Source: an uncultured Duganella sp. (lineage in GTDB: Bacteria; Pseudomonadota; Gammaproteobacteria; Burkholderiales; Burkholderiaceae). Taken from it: a stretch of DNA of 9,749 nt. The notes under the pieces are model-generated. The model was not told the origin of the DNA. It made no database searches and saw only the letters and a program-made list of their open reading frames with translations. Numbering within the stretch: the first letter of the stretch is position 1; each line of letters begins with the position of its first letter. Where the stretch lies: positions 1-9,749 of the forward strand of contig CAMLSG010000202.1 of NCBI GenBank assembly GCA_946482635.1. Reading direction: 5' to 3'. This document shows positions 6,481-9,749 of this stretch, one piece after another. Position numbers and translations under genes: made by a program.

Positions 6481-8607
6481 TCAATCGTGCTTGCGGCCAA
6501 TTGCGCCAGCGCGGCGCAACACCCCGTCGTTGGAACCGGCGATATTCGACGGCACGGCTTGCAGCGGCTTCACCGCCGGCACATCGGCGACGAAAGGCTT
6601 GATGCCCAGCGCTTCGTCCACTTCATTAGGATAGATTACCTGGCCGCGCGTAATCACCGCGGAAACCTTGCGCAGGTCTTCGATGTTCCTGGTCGGGTCG
6701 CCGTCCACCAGCACCAGGTCGGCCAGCTTGCCGGTCTCAATGCTGCCGCGGTCGGCGCTGGTGCGGGTATAGCGGGCGCCGTTGCGGGTAGCGACCTGGA
6801 TTGCTTCGGCCGGGGTCAGGCCGGCTTTCACCAGCAAGGCCAGTTCCGAATGCAGGGTGAAGCCTGCCAGGTCGTCGGTACCGGCCACGATCGGCACGCC
6901 GGCCTTATGCAGGGTGCCGACGAACTGCACCATCTTGGCAAAGGATTTCTCGTAGCGCGCCTGGGTGGCGGCATCCGGGATCTTCATGGTGCCGACGTGG
7001 AAGCCGCGCGCCACGTCGGGCGGCATATTGCCTTCCACGGCCGCCCACGGCTCGTTGACGTCGCCGTCCTTCTGCTTCAGGAAGGCGAAGGTTGCCAGGG
7101 TCGGGTCGATCACGATCTGCTTTTTCTTCAGCGTGGCGACGAAGTCTTTCACTTCCTTCGAATTGAAGTCCAGGCCGGCGACTTTTTCAGCCGGCAGGTA
7201 GAAGCGTTCCAGGCTGCGCGTTTCCACGCCCGGCTTGAACAGGAAGTTCAGCATGACCTGGTTGATGTGCTGCAGCTCGTCGTAGCCCGCATCCAGCACC
7301 TGCTGGGCGCGCAGGCCGGCCGGCACGTGGCCGGACACGCGCATGCCGCGCATGTGGGCATAGGCCACGGTGTCCTTCAGGATCTCTTTCGGGAAGGAGT
7401 TGTAGATCTTGAGCTGCGGGTAGCCATGCTCGGCGTACCAGTCGATGGCGCGCTTGGATTGCTCCAGCGTCTTCACCACGAAGCCGCCATTGGAGGAGTA
7501 CGGGCTTTCGCCTTCCAGGAAGCCGGCCGGCACGATCTGCGGCGCCAGCAGCTCGCCGTCGGCAACTTCGTCGATCATCATCTGCAGCTGGGCATTGTCG
7601 TTGCCCATGTCGCGCAGCGTAGTCACGCCGGCTGCCACGTGCAGCGCGCCTTCCCAGCGGCCGATGTGGCCGTGCATGTCGAACAGGCCTGGCAGCATGA
7701 TGCGGCCGGCGGCATCGATCTCGTTGACGGCGCCGCGCACCGGCGAGCCGGCCGGCAGGATGGCGGCTATGCGGCCGCGCAGCACGTAGACGTCGGATGG
7801 CGCGCCGACGGTGGCCTTGTTGCTGTCGAAGATGCGGGCGTTCTTCACCACGGTCAGGCCTTGCAGCGGGTGCTGCAGCTTGGCGGCCAGGTCGTTCAGC
7901 ATTTTCGCTTCGGCGACTTTCTGGCGTTCGGCCAGCAGCTTGCCGTTGTCCTGCCAGCCTTCGATGGCGAATACGTAAGTGCCCGGTTCGACGACGGCAA
8001 ACAGGGAAGGATTGTCACCCTTGCTGATCCACAGGAATTTCGGGCTCAGCCCCAGGCCGGTCTGCGCCACCAGCTGCACCTGCTGCGTCTGGCCCTTGGG
8101 GCCGGCAACCTGCACTTCATCGAGCACGACCTGCTTCAGCGTGCCGGAAGGCAGCAACGGGATGCTGGCGGAAGCGGTCCTGGCCAGCGCGGCGATGGCG
8201 CGCGAATCGACTTCAAAGCTGCCGTTCAGCGCCACATAGACGGCCGGACCGGCGACGTATTTTTCACCCTGCTCGGTAGTGGATTTCCATTTCGCCCTGG
8301 TGCCGTCGCGCTCGAAGGTTTCGTCCACCACGGCGCCGAAGGTCGAATTGCCCTTGGAATGGTAGTACGACATGGTGCCGTCGGCAGCCAGGCGGAATTC
8401 CTCCGTCAGCTCGGGGCCGCGGCCATTGTCCTTGTAAATGTAGCGAACCCTGGTCAGCCCGTCGTCGTGGTTTTCCACCACCTGCTCGCCCATCTGCTTG
8501 CCGTTGTTCTCGGAAATGATGACGTAGCGGGTGGTCTGCGTGACGGCTGCCTGCGCGCTGAACGCGCTTGCAATCGCCAGCGCCAGGACGGCGGAAACTC
8601 GCTTCAT
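6481..8607 (-). CDS. Exported metal-dependent amidohydrolase (imidazolonepropionase-like subfamily)
   Basis: This is a 708-residue exported hydrolase of the amidohydrolase superfamily; the substrate is unknown, and relatives include imidazolonepropionase-like enzymes and Xaa-Pro dipeptidases. A Sec signal peptide (MKRVSAVLAL..., cut after AQA at about residue 20) has no twin-arginine motif. Residues about 21-235 form an extra N-terminal region with GRGPELTEEFRLAADG at 62-77, seen in some related exported amidohydrolases. The catalytic domain starts near 250 and carries candidate metal ligands in order: His312 and His314 (FDMHGHIG), Lys400 (LKIYNSFP), His427 (SGHVPAG), His447 (ELQHINQ) and Asp578 (AGTDDLAG). 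The closing segment GSIETGKLADLVLVDGDP (621-638) is typical of the family. The enzyme therefore looks intact. It starts 15 bases after the moeB-like gene and ends 37 bases before gspG. The family is certain; the substrate cannot be read from sequence. Confidence 0.93.
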   Translation of the reverse strand: MKRVSAVLALAIASAFSAQAAVTQTTRYVIISENNGKQMGEQVVENHDDGLTRVRYIYKDNGRGPELTEEFRLAADGTMSYYHSKGNSTFGAVVDETFERDGTRAKWKSTTEQGEKYVAGPAVYVALNGSFEVDSRAIAALARTASASIPLLPSGTLKQVVLDEVQVAGPKGQTQQVQLVAQTGLGLSPKFLWISKGDNPSLFAVVEPGTYVFAIEGWQDNGKLLAERQKVAEAKMLNDLAAKLQHPLQGLTVVKNARIFDSNKATVGAPSDVYVLRGRIAAILPAGSPVRGAVNEIDAAGRIMLPGLFDMHGHIGRWEGALHVAAGVTTLRDMGNDNAQLQMMIDEVADGELLAPQIVPAGFLEGESPYSSNGGFVVKTLEQSKRAIDWYAEHGYPQLKIYNSFPKEILKDTVAYAHMRGMRVSGHVPAGLRAQQVLDAGYDELQHINQVMLNFLFKPGVETRSLERFYLPAEKVAGLDFNSKEVKDFVATLKKKQIVIDPTLATFAFLKQKDGDVNEPWAAVEGNMPPDVARGFHVGTMKIPDAATQARYEKSFAKMVQFVGTLHKAGVPIVAGTDDLAGFTLHSELALLVKAGLTPAEAIQVATRNGARYTRTSADRGSIETGKLADLVLVDGDPTRNIEDLRKVSAVITRGQVIYPNEVDEALGIKPFVADVPAVKPLQAVPSNIAGSNDGVLRRAGAIGRKHD

Positions 8608-8614
8608 TGTTGGA

Positions 8615-8621
8615 TCTCCTG
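8615..8621 (-). promoter_or_regulatory. Ribosome binding site of the amidohydrolase gene
   Basis: The minus strand reads CAGGAGA, with the AGGAGA core ending seven bases before the ATG at 8607. It occupies the 15-base gap after the moeB-like stop codon. It is a near-consensus Shine-Dalgarno sequence and suggests efficient, independent translation initiation. The other genes rely mainly on stop-start overlaps. Confidence 0.8.
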
Positions 8622-8622
8622 T

Positions 8623-9375
8623 TTATTGATGTTGTGTCCCGCAGACAGGACAGGCCTCGTTGCGGGTGATGCTAATGCTGTTCCACTCCATGCGCAATCC
8701 ATCCAGCAGCAACAGGCGGCCCGACAGCGATTCGCCGACCCCCATCACCAGCTTGAGCGCTTCGGCCGCCTGCATGGCGCCGACCACGCCCACCAGCGGC
8801 GCAAACACGCCCATGGTGGAACAGGCCACGTCCTCGAATGGCTGGTCCTGCGGGAACAGGCAGGAATAGCACGGACCTTCCGTGCGCGTGTCGAACACGC
8901 TGACCTGGCCGTCGAAGCGGATCACGGCGCCGGACACCAGCGGCACCCGGTGCGCCACGCAGGCGCGGTTGACGGCGTGGCGGGTCTTGAAGTTGTCGGT
9001 GCAGTCGAGCACCACGTCGTGCTGCGCCACCAGCGCCGCCAGGCGCGCGTCGTCGACGCGTTCGACCAGGGCGTTCACCTGGCATTCGGGATTGATGGCA
9101 TTCAGGGTGGCGCGCGCCGATTCGGCCTTGGGCTGGCCGACACGCTCGGTGGTATGGGCGATCTGGCGCTGCAGGTTGGTCAGGTCGACGCTGTCATGGT
9201 CGACGATGGTCAGCTGGCCGATGCCGGCCGAGGCAAGGTAAAGCGATGCCGGTGAACCCAGCCCACCCGCGCCGATCACCAGCGCCCTGCCCTGCAACAT
9301 CGCCTGCTGACCCTCGATGCCGATTTCATCGAGCAGGATGTGGCGCGAATATCGCAGCAGCTGCTGGTCGTTCAT
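8623..9375 (-). CDS. moeB: MoeB/ThiF/HesA-family adenylyltransferase (E1-like)
   Basis: This cytoplasmic E1-like enzyme activates the C-terminal glycine of a ubiquitin-like sulfur carrier (MoaD for molybdopterin, or ThiS for thiamine) by adenylation. The 250 residues match the family length. Motifs visible: RYSRH (8-12), the glycine-rich nucleotide loop IGAGGLGS (34-41), DHDSVDLTNLQRQ (59-71), Lys83 in QPKAE, and CTDNFKTR (125-132). Two Cys pairs for structural zinc are present, CYSC (169-172) and CPVC (242-245). Cys185 in ACSTMG sits where the family has its conserved cysteine. All expected catalytic residues appear present. No MoaD or ThiS gene is nearby, so MoeB and ThiF cannot be told apart here; moeB is the conventional name for this neighbourhood. 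The ATG directly follows the stop of the upstream protease gene (TAAATG). Confidence 0.9.
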   Translation of the reverse strand: MNDQQLLRYSRHILLDEIGIEGQQAMLQGRALVIGAGGLGSPASLYLASAGIGQLTIVDHDSVDLTNLQRQIAHTTERVGQPKAESARATLNAINPECQVNALVERVDDARLAALVAQHDVVLDCTDNFKTRHAVNRACVAHRVPLVSGAVIRFDGQVSVFDTRTEGPCYSCLFPQDQPFEDVACSTMGVFAPLVGVVGAMQAAEALKLVMGVGESLSGRLLLLDGLRMEWNSISITRNEACPVCGTQHQ

Positions 9376-9749
9376 TTACTTCGCCGCCAGCTCAGGCTTG
9401 GCCGTCTTGACCGGCAAGCCCTTGAAATGGCGCAGCGCCTGTTCGAGCTGGAAGTCGTCCTTGCCGCCGAACTCGAAAGGCTTCTGCTTTTTCGCGGCGG
9501 CCAGCAGGCGCTGCTCTTCTTCCAGTTCGTCGCGGCGGATCCGGCCTTCCTTGTCTTCTTCGCCGTCGCCGTTGGCCAGGTGCTTCTGCAGGTCGGCCTC
9601 GCGCAGGCGCAGGCTGTTGATGGCGTCGCCCTCCGCCGTTTCATCCACCAGCACGTCCGGCACGATACCCTTGGCCTGGATGCCGCGGCCGTTAGGCGTG
9701 AAGTAGCGCGCGGTGGTCAGCTTGACGGCCGAATCGGCGGTGATCTGGC
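9376..9749 (-). CDS. C-terminal processing peptidase, S41 family, C-terminal end (cut by window edge)
   Basis: Only the last 123 or so codons are in the window; the gene continues beyond 9749. S41 (CtpA/Prc-type) proteases are exported serine proteases with a Ser/Lys dyad and a PDZ domain that trim or degrade periplasmic proteins. The visible part starts QITADSAVKLTTARYFTPNG, followed by RGIQAKGIVPDVLVD. This is the well-conserved strand-loop segment just after the catalytic Lys motif, so the catalytic residues themselves are outside the window. The remainder is a charged, Glu/Lys/Arg-rich helical tail (EEDKEGRIRRDELEEEQRLL) ending PELAAK. The stop abuts the moeB-like start without a gap, which suggests co-transcription. 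Confidence 0.92.
   Translation of the reverse strand, partial: QITADSAVKLTTARYFTPNGRGIQAKGIVPDVLVDETAEGDAINSLRLREADLQKHLANGDGEEDKEGRIRRDELEEEQRLLAAAKKQKPFEFGGKDDFQLEQALRHFKGLPVKTAKPELAAK

Noticed and set aside
6487..9255. A 922-codon open frame on the plus strand, opposite the amidohydrolase and moeB-like genes
   Set aside because: It spans two well-supported genes on the other strand and is dominated by His, Arg, Gln, Gly and Val, as expected from reading GC-rich coding DNA backwards. It has no recognisable domain.

Overview
All supported genes in this window lie on the minus strand, so the operon reads from right to left. The window is GC-rich. The gene set (a C-terminal processing peptidase followed by a MoeB/ThiF-type E1 enzyme, then type II secretion genes that include gspN) fits a betaproteobacterium of the Burkholderiales. 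An Oxalobacteraceae-like genus such as Massilia, Duganella or Janthinobacterium is my best guess. That placement is inferred from protein style and gene neighbourhood, because no rRNA or other taxonomic marker is present.

Right part (9749 down to about 6481): the C-terminal end of an S41-family C-terminal processing protease, cut by the window edge, is directly followed by a complete MoeB/ThiF/HesA-type adenylyltransferase. Fifteen bases later comes a 708-residue exported amidohydrolase with a Sec signal peptide and a complete set of candidate metal ligands.

Left and central part (6443 down to 1): a type II secretion system (T2SS) operon in the order gspG, H, I, J, K, L, M, N, D, with gspD cut by the window edge. 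It encodes the major pseudopilin (G), four minor pseudopilins (H, I, J, K), the inner-membrane platform proteins L and M, the accessory protein N, and the outer-membrane secretin (D). gspC, gspE and gspF, and the prepilin peptidase, are not in the window. Together these genes build the periplasmic pseudopilus, part of its inner-membrane base and the outer-membrane pore that release folded exoproteins.

The genes are packed very tightly. The T2SS junctions are ATGA or TAATG overlaps, a 29-base overlap (G/H), a 3-base gap (H/I) and one 19-base gap (K/L). The K/L gap is where gspL begins with a TTG codon behind a strong ribosome binding site. The only other gaps are 15 bases before the amidohydrolase and 37 bases before gspG. 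No stretch over 300 bases lacks a gene. I saw no RNA gene, mobile element, CRISPR array or convincing terminator.

This is mostly a well-known machine rather than a new system. The points worth a second look are the exported amidohydrolase placed immediately upstream of the pseudopilin genes, paired cysteines in the minor pseudopilins GspI and GspJ, a Gly/Ser-rich insert in the GspD N3 region, and the gene order with gspD at the far end.
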